Positions 9,207 through 19,806 are shown, counted from the stretch's first letter. The stretch: 64,000 nucleotides of DNA from Pseudoduganella flava (GCF_007830495.1 NZ_VLKW01000009.1:62001-126000), one strand, 5' to 3'. The notes: generated by a model not told the origin, from the letters alone. Program-made: numbers and translations.

Positions 9207-11279
9207 ATGACACTGAAACTGAATGCAACGGTGGTATTCGGCAGCTGGTTCGACGACGTCGAGGATGGCAGCGATGGGGCGGACCTGTTTGTCGGCGGCT
9301 TCGGCAACTTGGCCGACGAAGGCAACGACCTGATGGCGGGCGGCGCCGGCAACGACACGATGCGCGGTTCGGATGGCGCCGATACGCTCGATGGCGGCGC
9401 CGGCAGCGACCGCGCCGATTACCGGGAAGCGGCCAGCGGCGTCGTCGTCGACCTGGGTGCCGGCAGCGCGCAGGACGGCACGGCCGACGACACGCTCGTG
9501 TCGATCGAACAGGCGTGGGGATCTGCCTATGCCGACAGCCTCACGGGCAGCGCCGGCGCCGACACGCTGTCCGGCGGCGCGGATGCCGATACGCTGGACG
9601 GTGCGGGCGGCTTCGATATCGCGTGGTATGGCGACGCGACCGCCGGCGTCACCGTGAACCTGGGCACGGGCAGCGCGTCCGGCGGTGCGGGCGCGGATGT
9701 GTTGCGCTCCATCGAAGGCGTGACGGGCGGCGCCTTCGCCGATGCGCTGACGGGCGACGCCGGCGCCAACCTGCTGGACGGCGGCGCCGGCAACGACACC
9801 TTATGCGGCGGTCTTGGTGACGACACGCTGGTGGGCGGCATCGGCGACGACACGGCGCTCTTTGGCGGCACCCTGGCCGACTACCGCATCACGGCGCTGG
9901 CCGACGGCCGGTTAGCGGTGACCGACCTGCGCGCGGACCGGGCCAATACGGGCACCGACACGCTGGTGGGCATCCGCCACCTCGCGTTCACCGACCAGGT
10001 GCTGCATCTGCCGAGCGCGGACCGGCTCGTCGCCACGGCCGCGCCGGCGCACGCCGTGACCGCCCTGCTGGACGGCAGCTATGTCATTGCCTATGGCGGC
10101 ACGGATGCGGGCGGCGACGGCGGCGTGTTCCTCCACCGTTACAGCGCTGACGGCACCGCGGCAGACGGCGCCGGCGCGGTGAACACGGCCACCGCCGGCC
10201 AGCAGGACGGCGCGGCCGTCGCGGCGCTATACGACGGCGGCTGGGTGGTGGCCTGGCATACGGCGGCGGCCGGCGGCGCCATCGCGTTGCAGCGCTTTGC
10301 CGCGGACGGCAGCGCCAGCGGCGCCGAGCTGCTGGTCGACGGCGCCGCCGGCGGCACGGCGCCCGCCGTCACGGCAACGATCGACGGCGGCTTCGTCGTA
10401 GCGTGGCAGGACGGCGGGCAGGATGGCGGGCAGGACGTGCATGCCCAGCGCTTCGATGCGGGCGGCATCGCGCAGGGCACCGTCGTCGTCAACACGGCGC
10501 CGGCCGGCGCGCAGGCGGCGCCGGTACTCGCGGAGCAGGACAACGGCTGCATGGCCGCGTGGCACTGGGCGGACGGTTCCGGCGAGGGTGTCGCCGTGCG
10601 GCAGTTCACCTGGGACGGCACCGCGGCGGGCGACGACGTGCGGCTGCAGACGGCAGGCGTCGTCACCGACGTCGCGATCGCCACGCTGTATGCCGGCGGC
10701 GGCGCGGCGGCCGCCGGCACCGTCGTCACGTGGATCCAGGACGACGGCAATCCGGCCACCGCGGACGACGCCGTGATGGCGCAGCGCTTCGACGCGAGCG
10801 GCGCGGCGGCCGGCAGCCCGGTCACGGTGGCCAACGCGCTGTTCCAGCACGAGGCGGCAGTGACGGGCTTGCGCGACGGCGGCTTCATCGTCGTGTGGGA
10901 CAGCGTGGCGGCGGATGGCACGACGGCGATCATGGGGCGCTATTACATGGGCGTCGGCTTCCCGACCGGCCAGGTGTGGCAGGTCAACCAGGGCGCCATC
11001 GCCGGGCAGCTGGCGGCGCTGTCGGTGACGGAAGGGGAGGATGGCCGGGTGATCGTCGGCTGGACCGATGGCGCCGCGCAGACGTGGCAGCAGGGTATCG
11101 GCTACGACGGCCGGGTGGAGTTCGCCTCTGCACCCGCTGCGACGGCGTCGCTCGTCCAGGCCGCCGTCCAGGCGATGGCGCTGCCGGCCGATGATGGCCA
11201 GCAGCAGGTGGTGGAGCTGACGGGCGTGCCGCATCCGGGCACGCACGGCGGAATGTTTTACGACATCGCGTTGATGTGA
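9207..11279 (+). CDS. RTX/beta-propeller-repeat protein lacking the RTX C-terminal domain
   Basis: This 690-aa protein has RTX nonapeptides in its first 230 residues, then about seven copies of the LQRFDxxGxxxG / DGGFVVxW module. It is collinear with the first 570 residues of the neighbouring giant protein and stops (GMFYDIALM) near where that protein enters its Ig-like domain. It therefore lacks both the long RTX stalk and the paralogous C-terminal secretion-type domain. The frame is open further upstream, but the ATG at 9207 has GGGAG six bases before it and starts MTLKLNATVV, so I choose it. It is best explained as a partial duplicate of the upstream gene. Whether it is still secreted is unclear. 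The 3' end overlaps the convergent membrane-protein gene by 22 bases. Confidence 0.88.
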   Translation: MTLKLNATVVFGSWFDDVEDGSDGADLFVGGFGNLADEGNDLMAGGAGNDTMRGSDGADTLDGGAGSDRADYREAASGVVVDLGAGSAQDGTADDTLVSIEQAWGSAYADSLTGSAGADTLSGGADADTLDGAGGFDIAWYGDATAGVTVNLGTGSASGGAGADVLRSIEGVTGGAFADALTGDAGANLLDGGAGNDTLCGGLGDDTLVGGIGDDTALFGGTLADYRITALADGRLAVTDLRADRANTGTDTLVGIRHLAFTDQVLHLPSADRLVATAAPAHAVTALLDGSYVIAYGGTDAGGDGGVFLHRYSADGTAADGAGAVNTATAGQQDGAAVAALYDGGWVVAWHTAAAGGAIALQRFAADGSASGAELLVDGAAGGTAPAVTATIDGGFVVAWQDGGQDGGQDVHAQRFDAGGIAQGTVVVNTAPAGAQAAPVLAEQDNGCMAAWHWADGSGEGVAVRQFTWDGTAAGDDVRLQTAGVVTDVAIATLYAGGGAAAAGTVVTWIQDDGNPATADDAVMAQRFDASGAAAGSPVTVANALFQHEAAVTGLRDGGFIVVWDSVAADGTTAIMGRYYMGVGFPTGQVWQVNQGAIAGQLAALSVTEGEDGRVIVGWTDGAAQTWQQGIGYDGRVEFASAPAATASLVQAAVQAMALPADDGQQQVVELTGVPHPGTHGGMFYDIALM

Positions 11280-11767
11280 GCGGGGGTGGCGGCGGCGCGC
11301 GGCAGGCAGCGCAGCGCGCGGCCCACGAACAGACCGTTGAACACGCCGTACAGCGCGCCCGCCGTCGCGGCGAAGCCGGCGCCGGCAGCCAGGTCGGGGC
11401 GCACGGCGCAGGCCACGGCCACCGCGTACTTGGTGACGAAGGTGGCCAGCATCAGCGCCAGCGGCAGCCAGCTGCCGCGTTGCAGCACGGTGCCGGCGGC
11501 CCGGTCCACCTGGGCGGGCGCCGTGGCGCGCCATGCCAGCAGCGTGGCGGCGCTCGCGCCGGCCAGCCAGCCCAGCACCGGCGCCGCATCCAGGCCGAAA
11601 CGGTGCGCCATGTCCTGCACGGACAGCACCAGCAGCACGGCCGGGATCACGAACACGCGGCGCAGCGGCAGCACGCGGTCGCGGCTGGCGGCGATGCCGC
11701 GGCTGACCAGGAAGGCCAGCAGGAGCCAGACGTAGATCGGGGTGTGGGTGACGATTTGCTGCAGCAT
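11258..11767 (-). CDS. Small multi-pass membrane protein (DUF6622-like)
   Basis: This 169-aa protein begins MLQQIVTHTPIYVWLLLAFL. Four to five hydrophobic segments can be seen, at roughly residues 8-25, 40-58, 68-85, 105-125 and 130-150. The opening HTP-x-WVW-like motif followed by SRG and the R-DR-L-P-LRR pattern recalls the uncharacterised DUF6622 membrane proteins of related Oxalobacteraceae; this is recognition from memory, not a search. The start at 11767 is set by GAGGAG seven bases upstream; the frame extends a further 14 codons. It converges on the RTX gene with a 22-base overlap of coding ends. Function is unknown. Confidence 0.75.
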   Translation of the reverse strand: MLQQIVTHTPIYVWLLLAFLVSRGIAASRDRVLPLRRVFVIPAVLLVLSVQDMAHRFGLDAAPVLGWLAGASAATLLAWRATAPAQVDRAAGTVLQRGSWLPLALMLATFVTKYAVAVACAVRPDLAAGAGFAATAGALYGVFNGLFVGRALRCLPRAAATPAHINAMS

Positions 11768-11888
11768 GGTGTTCTCCTCGGTGTGGGTGGTATGCGATGA
11801 GGAGATCATGCGGCCCGGCCGGCGCCGGCGCGAGCCGTTTGCGACGAAACGGCCCAGGCCGGGCGCGAAAGCGGGCTGGCGCGGCGCG

Positions 11889-11924
11889 AAAAAACGCCGC
11901 CGCGGGGCTCAGAACCCCGGCGGC
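11889..11924 (-). terminator. Rho-independent terminator overlapping the amidase stop codon
   Basis: Read leftward, a GC-rich stem of about ten pairs (11915-11924 with 11896-11907) spans the TGA stop of the amidase. It is followed by a run of six T residues (A residues 11889-11894 on the + strand). Confidence 0.8.
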
Positions 11925-13705
11925 CGTTCCTGCGCCACGCCGGCCAGGCGCTCAAGGGCCATGCCGGCGCGGGCCAGCGTGCCTTCGTCGAACAGCCGGC
12001 CGATCAAGGTCACGCCGTGCGGCACGCGGCGCGGCTGGGCGAACTTCGGCACGGGCCGCGACGGATGGGGTGCCCAGTCGCTGCGCGCCTCGCTCACGTG
12101 CACGAAGCCGGTGCGCAGGGTCAGCGACGGATGGCCGGTGTTGTTCGAGATGACGATCATCTCGTCGCGCAGCGACGGCACCAGCAGCACGTCGACCTGG
12201 CGGAAGATGGCGGCCATGCGCTCGGCGACGAGGCGGCGCATCCTGTCGGCCTGCACGAAATCGACGGCGGAGAGGAAGCGCGCTTCGCGCAGCAGGTTCG
12301 GCCACGCATCGGGCGTCTGCTCGGACAGCAGGTCCATCCGGCCATCGCGCGTCCAGTCCTCGAACGCGGCCGCCGCCTCGGCGAACAGGATCGTGTTCAG
12401 CGACATGTACGGCCAGTCCGGCAACGCCACCGGCACCGGCTTCATGCCGGCCTTCTTCGCCAGCTCCAGCGCGGCGCGGTCGACGTCGGTGGCCGGCGCC
12501 TCGCGCAGCCACTCGGGCAGGTAGCCGATCTTCAGGCCGCGCGCGGAGGCGCCGGCATTGAAGTCCAGCGGCGCGCGCACGCTGGCCGTGTCGCCCGCGT
12601 CGGGGCCGGCGATCGCGCGCAGCACCAGCATCGCATCCTCGACGGAGCGCGTCATCGGCCCCAGCTTGTCGAGCGACCAGCACAGCGTCATCGCGCCGGT
12701 GCGCGGCACCCGGCCGTAGGTGGGGCGCAGGCCCGTCACGCCGCAGCGCGTGCTGGGGCTGACGATCGAGCCGCCCGTCTCGCTGCCGATCGTGAACGCG
12801 ACCAATGCGGCGGCCATCGCGGCGCCCGGCCCGGCGCTGGAGCCGGACGCGCCTTCCTCCGGCAGCCACGGATTCCTCGTCTGCCCGCCGAACCAGATGT
12901 CGTTCATCGCCAGCGCGCCCAGCGACAGCTTGGCCAGCAGCACGGCGCCCGCCTCGTGCAGGCGCGCGATCACGGCCGCATCGGTGACCGGCACGCGGTC
13001 CTTCAGCGGTTCCGCGCCCCACGTGGTGGCGATGCCGGCCGTGTCCAGCAAGTCCTTCACGCCATACGGAATGCCGTGCAGCGGGCCGCGATAGTGGCCG
13101 GCGGCGATCTCGCGGTCGGCCTGGCGCGCCTGCTCCAGCGCCCGTTCCGGCAGCAGCGTGATGACGGCCAGCAGGCGTGGATCGAAGCGCCGGCAGCGCG
13201 CGATGTAGATATTGGTCAGCCGCTCCGACGTCAGCTGGCGCGCCTCGATCCAGCGCGACAGCCGCGCCACGCTGGCGTAGGCGATGTCGTCGTCGCTGGC
13301 GGGCAGCGGCCCCGGATCGGCGGCGCCGCGCACGAAGCGGGCCCGCGCCGGCCCGGCCTTCGTGTCCGGCAGCACGGGATCGAAGCGCGACATCGGCGCC
13401 ACGTCTTCGCCGAGCGGCATTTTGTTGGCGGCGGTGCGGCGCTTCATCAATCCGGCCAGCGACGTCGGCCACGCCTCGGCCGCCATGGCCCGCTGCGCCG
13501 GCGTGAGCTTCACCTGCATCAGCTTTTCCGCTTCGGCAAACGTGGCCGAAGTGATCGCGGGGCCGGTCGGCGGCTGTGCGCCGAGCGTGGGCGGCGCGCC
13601 GGCCGGCGCGGGCGGTGGCGTGGCGCCCGGCGGCTGCGCGATGACGGTAGTGGTGGCGGCCAGCAGGCCGAGTGGGGCGGTTTTCAGGAAGCGGCGGCGG
13701 GTCAT
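11909..13705 (-). CDS. Tat-exported amidase (amidase-signature family)
   Basis: This 598-aa protein opens with a twin-arginine leader (MTRRRFLKTA, then a hydrophobic stretch and a Pro/Ala-rich segment to about residue 45), so folded export to the periplasm is expected. The amidase-signature core runs from about 150 to 590. It shows GIPYGVKD with the catalytic Lys at 217, the Gly/Ser-rich GASGSSAG (cis-Ser near 289) and GSETGGS with the nucleophile Ser at 313. The family hydrolyses amide bonds of varied small molecules; the substrate cannot be told. It is transcribed divergently from the molybdenum hydroxylase genes with a 118-base shared upstream region. No strong Shine-Dalgarno precedes the ATG. 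Confidence 0.92.
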   Translation of the reverse strand: MTRRRFLKTAPLGLLAATTTVIAQPPGATPPPAPAGAPPTLGAQPPTGPAITSATFAEAEKLMQVKLTPAQRAMAAEAWPTSLAGLMKRRTAANKMPLGEDVAPMSRFDPVLPDTKAGPARARFVRGAADPGPLPASDDDIAYASVARLSRWIEARQLTSERLTNIYIARCRRFDPRLLAVITLLPERALEQARQADREIAAGHYRGPLHGIPYGVKDLLDTAGIATTWGAEPLKDRVPVTDAAVIARLHEAGAVLLAKLSLGALAMNDIWFGGQTRNPWLPEEGASGSSAGPGAAMAAALVAFTIGSETGGSIVSPSTRCGVTGLRPTYGRVPRTGAMTLCWSLDKLGPMTRSVEDAMLVLRAIAGPDAGDTASVRAPLDFNAGASARGLKIGYLPEWLREAPATDVDRAALELAKKAGMKPVPVALPDWPYMSLNTILFAEAAAAFEDWTRDGRMDLLSEQTPDAWPNLLREARFLSAVDFVQADRMRRLVAERMAAIFRQVDVLLVPSLRDEMIVISNNTGHPSLTLRTGFVHVSEARSDWAPHPSRPVPKFAQPRRVPHGVTLIGRLFDEGTLARAGMALERLAGVAQERPPGF

Positions 13706-13823
13706 GAATCGGCGGTCGAGGCAACTGGTCTATAGGGAGGCGAGGTCCTCCATCTTAGCGCAGCGGCGCGCCATCCGCCGGCCGATTACCCTATAGTCGG
13801 AGACGATCACGAAAGGAGCCAAC

Positions 13824-14306
13824 ATGCCCACCCTGAACATCAACGGCACCGATACCACGCTGGACGTGCCGGACGACATGCCCATCCTGTGGGCGCTGCG
13901 CGACGTGGCCGGCCTGACCGGTACCAAGTTCGGCTGCGGTGCCGCGCTGTGCGGGGCTTGCACCGTGCACCTGGACGGCCAGGCGATCCGCTCGTGCGTG
14001 ACGCCCGTCTCGGCGGCCGTCGGCAAGAAGATCGTCACGATCGAGGCGATCGGCAGGGATCCGGTCGGCGCGCGCGTGCAGGCCGCCTGGCGCCAGATCG
14101 ACGTGGTGCAGTGCGGCTACTGCCAGTCCGGCCAGGTGATGGCCGCCACCGCCTTGCTGACCGCCACGCCGAAGCCGACCGATGCGGACATCGACAACGC
14201 CATGTCCGGCAATATCTGCCGCTGCGGCACCTATGGCCGCATCCGTGCGGCCATCAAGATCGCGGCAGGCAGCGCCGCGGCGACCGCGGCAACCGCGGCA
14301 ACATAA
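13824..14306 (+). CDS. 2Fe-2S subunit of a molybdenum hydroxylase (IorA-like)
   Basis: This 160-aa protein carries both iron-sulfur clusters of the xanthine dehydrogenase small-subunit family. Cys38, 43, 46 and 58 form a plant-ferredoxin-type site (GCGAALCGACTVHLDG). Cys96, 99, 131 and 133 form the second site (CGYCQSGQ and CRCGTYGRI). It passes electrons from the molybdenum centre of its partner to an acceptor. AAAGGAG lies seven bases before the ATG. The stop codon overlaps the first ATG of the next frame, so the two subunits are co-translated. No FAD subunit is present, as expected of the two-component isoquinoline 1-oxidoreductase or aldehyde dehydrogenase type, which usually hands electrons to a cytochrome. 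Confidence 0.93.
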   Translation: MPTLNINGTDTTLDVPDDMPILWALRDVAGLTGTKFGCGAALCGACTVHLDGQAIRSCVTPVSAAVGKKIVTIEAIGRDPVGARVQAAWRQIDVVQCGYCQSGQVMAATALLTATPKPTDADIDNAMSGNICRCGTYGRIRAAIKIAAGSAAATAATAAT

Positions 14307-14317
14307 TGGGAGACGCC

Positions 14318-16549
14318 ATGGGGAACATGAACGAAGTGGGCGAGGTGCGCAGCGGCCGGCGGCGCTTCCTGCAGGTGGGAGCCGCGGCCGGCGGCGGGCT
14401 GCTGATCGGCTTCATCCTGCCGGGCTGCGACCGCAAGGAAAGCGACCGCAAGGAACCGCCGCCGGAGAAGGCCGTGGGCCAGGCCGCGACGGCCGTGTCG
14501 GACCGCGCACCGGGCCTGGCGCCGAACGCCTTCATCCGCATCGACCGGCAGGGCATCGTCACGCTGGTCATGCACAAGGTCGAGATGGGGCAGGGCACGT
14601 ACACGTCGATGCCGATGCTGATCGCCGAGGAGCTGGGTGTCGACCTGGCCAAGGTGAAGCTCGAGCATGCGCCGGCCGACAACAACCTGTACAGCGATCC
14701 GCTGTTGGGCGGCCAGGTGACCGGCGGCTCGACCTCCGTGCGCGGCGCCTGGAAGCCGCTGCGCGAAGCGGGCGCCGCGGCCCGTGCGGTGCTGGTGCAG
14801 GCCGCCGCGCAGCAGTGGAACGTGGCGGCCGATACGTGCCAGGTGGCGAACGGCGTCGTCACGCACAACTCCGGCAAGACGGCGCACTACGGCGAGCTGG
14901 TCGACGCGGCCGCGAAACTGACCCCGCCGAAGGCGATCGCGCTGAAGGACCCATCCACCTACAACCTGATCGGCAAGAAGCATGCGCGGCTCGATTCGCC
15001 GATCAAGGTCGACGGCAGCGCGCAGTTCGGCATCGATGCGAAGCTGCCGAACATGGGCATCGCCGCCGTGGCGGCCTGCCCCATCATCGGCGGCAAGCTG
15101 AAAGCGGTCGACCCGCGGAAGGCGCTGGCCATCAAGGGCGTGCGCGAAGTGATCAAGCTCGAGAGCGCGGTGGCCGTCGTGGCCGACCACATGTGGGCCG
15201 CCAAGCAGGGCCTGGCCGCGCTGGAACCGCAATGGGATGCGGGGCCGAACGCGAACGTGTCGACGCGCAGCATCGTCGCCGACATGATGGCGAAGTCGCA
15301 GGGCGCCGGTGCCGTCGCCACGGACAAGGGCAACGCCGCCAAGGAGCTGCAGTCCGGGCGCAAGATCGAGGCCATCTACGAGGCGCCGTTCCTGGCCCAC
15401 GCGACGATGGAGCCGATGAACTGCGCGGTGGACCTGCGCGCGGACGGCTGCGACCTGTACTGCGGCACCCAGGTGCCCAGCCTGGCGCAGGGCGCGGCCG
15501 CCAAGCTCACCGGCCTGCCGCTGGAAAAGGTAAAGGTGCATAACTTCTACCTGGGCGGCGGCTTCGGCCGCCGGCTCGAAGTCGACTACGTGATGCAGGC
15601 TGTCGCGCTGGCGAAGGCGCAGGCCAAGCCCGGGCCGCTGAAGGTCGTGTGGAGCCGCGAGGAAGACATCCAGCACGATATGTACCGCCCGTACTACGTG
15701 GACCGCATCGCCGCGAAGCTGGACGACAAGGGCTATCCGCGCGCGTGGTTCCACCGCGTGACGGGTTCCTCGATCATGTCCCGCTTCGCGCCGCCCGCCG
15801 TGAAGAACGGTGTCGACCCGGATGCCGTCGAAGGCGCGGCGGACCTGCAGTACTCGATCCCCGAGCTGCGCGTGGAATACCTGCGCCACGAGCCGCCCGT
15901 GCCCACGGCGTTCTGGCGCGGCGTCGGCCCCACGCACAATGTGTTCGTCGTCGAAAGCTTCGTCGACGAGCTGGCCCAGGCGGCGAAACAGGACCCTGTG
16001 GCCTACCGCCGCGCGCTGCTGGACAAGTCGCCGCGCCTGCTGGCCGTGCTGAACCTGGCCGCCGAAAAGGCGGGATGGGGCAAGCCGGTGGCCGCCGTTG
16101 CGGGCCGCAAGGTGGGGAGGGGCGTGTCGTGCCAGTTCGCGTTCGGCACCTACATGTGCCAGATCGTCGACGTGTCGGTGGGTGGCGATGGGGACGTGAA
16201 GGTGCACCGCGTCGTCTGCGCGCTCGATTGCGGCCAGGCGGTGAACCCGGACGGCATCGTCGCGCAGATGGAAGGCGGCATCGTGTTCGGCCTGACGGGC
16301 GCGCTGTGGGGCGAGATCACGCTGGACAAGGGGCGCGTCATGCAGACCAACTTCGGCGACTACCGCGTGATGCGGATGAACGAGGCGCCGCCGATCGAGG
16401 TGCACATCGTCGCATCGCGCGACGACCCGGGCGGCATCGGCGAGCCCGGCACGGCGGGTGTCGCGCCGGCCCTGTGCAATGCGATCTACGCGGCGACCGG
16501 GCAGCGCATCCGCAAGCTGCCGGTGGCCACGGCACTGAAGAAGGCGTAG
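14318..16549 (+). CDS. Molybdopterin-binding subunit of a molybdenum hydroxylase (IorB-like)
   Basis: This large catalytic subunit has about 743 residues. The N-terminus has a twin-arginine motif (GRRRFLQVG), a hydrophobic stretch and LPGC, so it is probably Tat-exported and perhaps lipid-anchored. Family landmarks include GGGFGRRLEVDYV near the middle, EPMNCAVDLR, and the C-terminal GEPGTAGVAPALCNA, whose Glu is the expected active-site base. The fused layout and small partner fit isoquinoline 1-oxidoreductase beta or periplasmic aldehyde oxidoreductase; the substrate is not evident. Two starts are possible: the ATG at 14306, which overlaps the iorA-like stop, and the ATG at 14318, which has GGGAG five bases upstream and is preferred. 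No maturation (XdhC-like) gene is in the window. Confidence 0.92.
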   Translation: MGNMNEVGEVRSGRRRFLQVGAAAGGGLLIGFILPGCDRKESDRKEPPPEKAVGQAATAVSDRAPGLAPNAFIRIDRQGIVTLVMHKVEMGQGTYTSMPMLIAEELGVDLAKVKLEHAPADNNLYSDPLLGGQVTGGSTSVRGAWKPLREAGAAARAVLVQAAAQQWNVAADTCQVANGVVTHNSGKTAHYGELVDAAAKLTPPKAIALKDPSTYNLIGKKHARLDSPIKVDGSAQFGIDAKLPNMGIAAVAACPIIGGKLKAVDPRKALAIKGVREVIKLESAVAVVADHMWAAKQGLAALEPQWDAGPNANVSTRSIVADMMAKSQGAGAVATDKGNAAKELQSGRKIEAIYEAPFLAHATMEPMNCAVDLRADGCDLYCGTQVPSLAQGAAAKLTGLPLEKVKVHNFYLGGGFGRRLEVDYVMQAVALAKAQAKPGPLKVVWSREEDIQHDMYRPYYVDRIAAKLDDKGYPRAWFHRVTGSSIMSRFAPPAVKNGVDPDAVEGAADLQYSIPELRVEYLRHEPPVPTAFWRGVGPTHNVFVVESFVDELAQAAKQDPVAYRRALLDKSPRLLAVLNLAAEKAGWGKPVAAVAGRKVGRGVSCQFAFGTYMCQIVDVSVGGDGDVKVHRVVCALDCGQAVNPDGIVAQMEGGIVFGLTGALWGEITLDKGRVMQTNFGDYRVMRMNEAPPIEVHIVASRDDPGGIGEPGTAGVAPALCNAIYAATGQRIRKLPVATALKKA

Positions 16550-16571
16550 CCGGCGCGGGCGGCGGCCCGCT

Positions 16572-17855
<1,284 letters not shown>

Positions 17856-17861
17856 AAGGTG

Positions 17862-19331
17862 TCAGCCGCCGTCCTGTTGCGGCGACGGATGGCCGGACAG
17901 CATGCCGTCGAAGCGCACGCGCTCCCCATCGATCTCGATGCCGTGGTCGGTGATCTGGAATGTGCGCAGGGCCGTGCTGTGCGAGCAGCCGCGCAGCTTG
18001 ACGACGCCGATCACCTTCGTCAGCTCGCCGTCCATCTCGACGTAGCGGGTGACGATGATGCCGTCTGTCAGGAACGAGATCTCGGCCTCGGAGAAGCGCA
18101 GCTCCGTGAAGCGGTCCTCCATGCCCAGCGTGACGATCGCCGTCACGCCCAGCTTGGCGAGGCTGGACAGGATGCGGAATACGGTGAGGCGGAATTCGCG
18201 GCGGAATTCCGGCGCCAGGTACAGCAGCACTTCGGACAGCGAGTCGAGCACGACGCGCTTGGCGCCCGTGGCGACGATCGTGTCGAGCAGCTCCTGCAGC
18301 AGTTCGTCGGCCGTCAGGTCCAGCGCCCGGCTTTCGACGATGTGCACGTGGCCGGCCTGCACCAGCTCGGCCAGCGCGGCATTGCGCAGCCGCGCCGTGC
18401 CTTTCTCGAAGTACGCGGCCACGCCTTTCTCGCCCTGGCGCGCGCCCTCGGCGAGGAACTGCGTGCCGAGGATCGTCTTGCCGGAGCCGGACGGGCCGGC
18501 CACGAGGATCGAGTGGCCTTCCGGAATGCCGCCATGCAGCAGCACGTCCAGCGACGGCACGCCGCTGGAAATGCGGCGCGGGGTGCGGTCGACAGGCTGG
18601 CCGGGGATGCGGTCCAGCGCCAGCGGCGGCAGCAGGCGCGGGAAGATGCGCACGCCGTCGCCGCTGATGCGGAACGTGTGCATGCCCGCCATATGGGCCT
18701 GGCCGCGCATCTTGACGATGCGGATCTTGCGGACGATCGAATTGTCCTGCTGCGACTGGGACAGCGACAGCACGCCGTCGGCCACCGTCATGATCGGATT
18801 GGCTTCCGCATCGACATGGGCGTATTCGCCGATCAGGAACGTCGTCGCCTGCCAGCTGGTCATGCGCGTGCCCAGCTCCTGGATGAAGTGCTGCAGGTCG
18901 GCGATGCCTTCGCTGCCGCTCTTCGCCGTCTGCGCCACGGAGCGGAACGAGTCGACGAACACGAGGCTTGGGGAGAATGCCTCGACCTCGCGCATGATGC
19001 GCTCGAGCACGCCGGAGAAATCGCCGTTCTTCAGGTCGTCGGCCAGGTTCACGTAGCGGATCGCACTGCCGACCTTGTCGAGCTCGAAGAAGCTGTACTG
19101 CTGCTGGTAGCGCAGCATCTTCAGCGGTGGCTCGCCCAGCACGGTGAAGAACAGCGCGCGCCGCTCGGGGGAGGCGAGCGAGAACATCATCTGGTGCGCC
19201 AGCGTCGTCTTGCCGCTGCCGGGCGTGCCGGCGATCAGGTTGAACGAATACTCGCCCAGTCCGCCGCCGAGCAGGGTATCCAACCCCGGCACACCGGTCT
19301 CCAGCAATCCCAAGCTTACTTTGTCGGTCAT
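17862..19331 (-). CDS. KaiC-like double RecA-domain ATPase
   Basis: This 489-aa protein consists of two tandem KaiC/RecA-type domains. The first has Walker A GTPGSGKT at 35-42 and Walker B LVFVDSF near 124-129. The second has GPSGSGKT at 279-286 and the strand VVLDSLSEVLLYLAP. Both P-loops look intact. There are no kaiA or kaiB genes nearby, so this is an orphan KaiC of the kind found in non-cyanobacterial signalling rather than proof of a circadian clock. The ATG directly follows the stop codon of the 139-aa gene, and the kinase gene starts 6 bases after its own stop, so all three form one unit. A KaiC-to-kinase phosphorelay is inference from gene order. Confidence 0.92.
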   Translation of the reverse strand: MTDKVSLGLLETGVPGLDTLLGGGLGEYSFNLIAGTPGSGKTTLAHQMMFSLASPERRALFFTVLGEPPLKMLRYQQQYSFFELDKVGSAIRYVNLADDLKNGDFSGVLERIMREVEAFSPSLVFVDSFRSVAQTAKSGSEGIADLQHFIQELGTRMTSWQATTFLIGEYAHVDAEANPIMTVADGVLSLSQSQQDNSIVRKIRIVKMRGQAHMAGMHTFRISGDGVRIFPRLLPPLALDRIPGQPVDRTPRRISSGVPSLDVLLHGGIPEGHSILVAGPSGSGKTILGTQFLAEGARQGEKGVAAYFEKGTARLRNAALAELVQAGHVHIVESRALDLTADELLQELLDTIVATGAKRVVLDSLSEVLLYLAPEFRREFRLTVFRILSSLAKLGVTAIVTLGMEDRFTELRFSEAEISFLTDGIIVTRYVEMDGELTKVIGVVKLRGCSHSTALRTFQITDHGIEIDGERVRFDGMLSGHPSPQQDGG

Positions 19332-19751
19332 TTACTTCTGCTCCCCTGCATTGTTTTGTGCCTGCGCGCTGTGCCACGCGGAGTCGATCAGCCTCGTCGT
19401 CAGTGCCGTTCCGATCAGGTCGGAAAGCAGCCGCGTGAACGTGGTCAGCAGGGCTTCGTTCGCCAGCGCCGCTTGCGCCGGCTCGGCCCTGGCGAGGTCT
19501 TCTTTCAGTGTGCGGAACAATGCGTCCAGCGTTTGCGACGACGGGCTGACCGTGAGCCAGCCGTATTGCTGCGCCAGCAGGCGCCCCGTCCTGCCGTACA
19601 GTGCGCCGAAGCCGCTTTCGCCGATCAGGGGGCTGAGATGCACCGCCAGCGAGCGCCATGGCAGCAGATGGCGCTCGGCCGGATCCCCGCCGCCGGGCTG
19701 CGCCAGCATCGCGTGAATCAGTTGCCGGCGCTTGTCGTCTTTGTTATCCAT
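19332..19751 (-). CDS. Hypothetical 139-aa protein at the head of the KaiC-kinase unit
   Basis: I do not recognise a family. The protein starts MDNKDDKRRQLIHAML, is acidic and basic at its ends, and is mostly predicted helix with no signal peptide, membrane segment or cysteine. Its stop codon abuts the KaiC-like start with zero spacing, so it is translationally coupled to it. A regulatory or adaptor partner of the ATPase is the natural guess, in the way small proteins partner other KaiC homologues, but nothing in the sequence proves it. The ATG at 19751 lacks a strong Shine-Dalgarno. Confidence 0.7.
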   Translation of the reverse strand: MDNKDDKRRQLIHAMLAQPGGGDPAERHLLPWRSLAVHLSPLIGESGFGALYGRTGRLLAQQYGWLTVSPSSQTLDALFRTLKEDLARAEPAQAALANEALLTTFTRLLSDLIGTALTTRLIDSAWHSAQAQNNAGEQK

Positions 19752-19770
19752 GCATGCTGATCAGTGTGTA

Positions 19771-19806
19771 TGTGCCGGGCGGCTGAACAAGCCGCCGTTT
19801 GGCACA
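19771..19806. other. Imperfect hairpin in the 5' region of the KaiC-like operon
   Basis: TGTGCC (19771-19776) and GGCACA (19801-19806) enclose an inner stem GGCGGC/GCCGCC with loop TGAACAA. No T-run follows on either strand, so it is not a standard terminator. It would lie in the leader of the leftward transcript, 20 bases before the ATG of the 139-aa gene, and might affect translation or act as a protein-binding dyad. Confidence 0.45.

Noticed and set aside
11952..13735. Long open frames on both strands overlapping the amidase
   Set aside because: Arg/Ala-rich shadows of a GC-rich gene; the amidase frame alone has a leader peptide and catalytic motifs.
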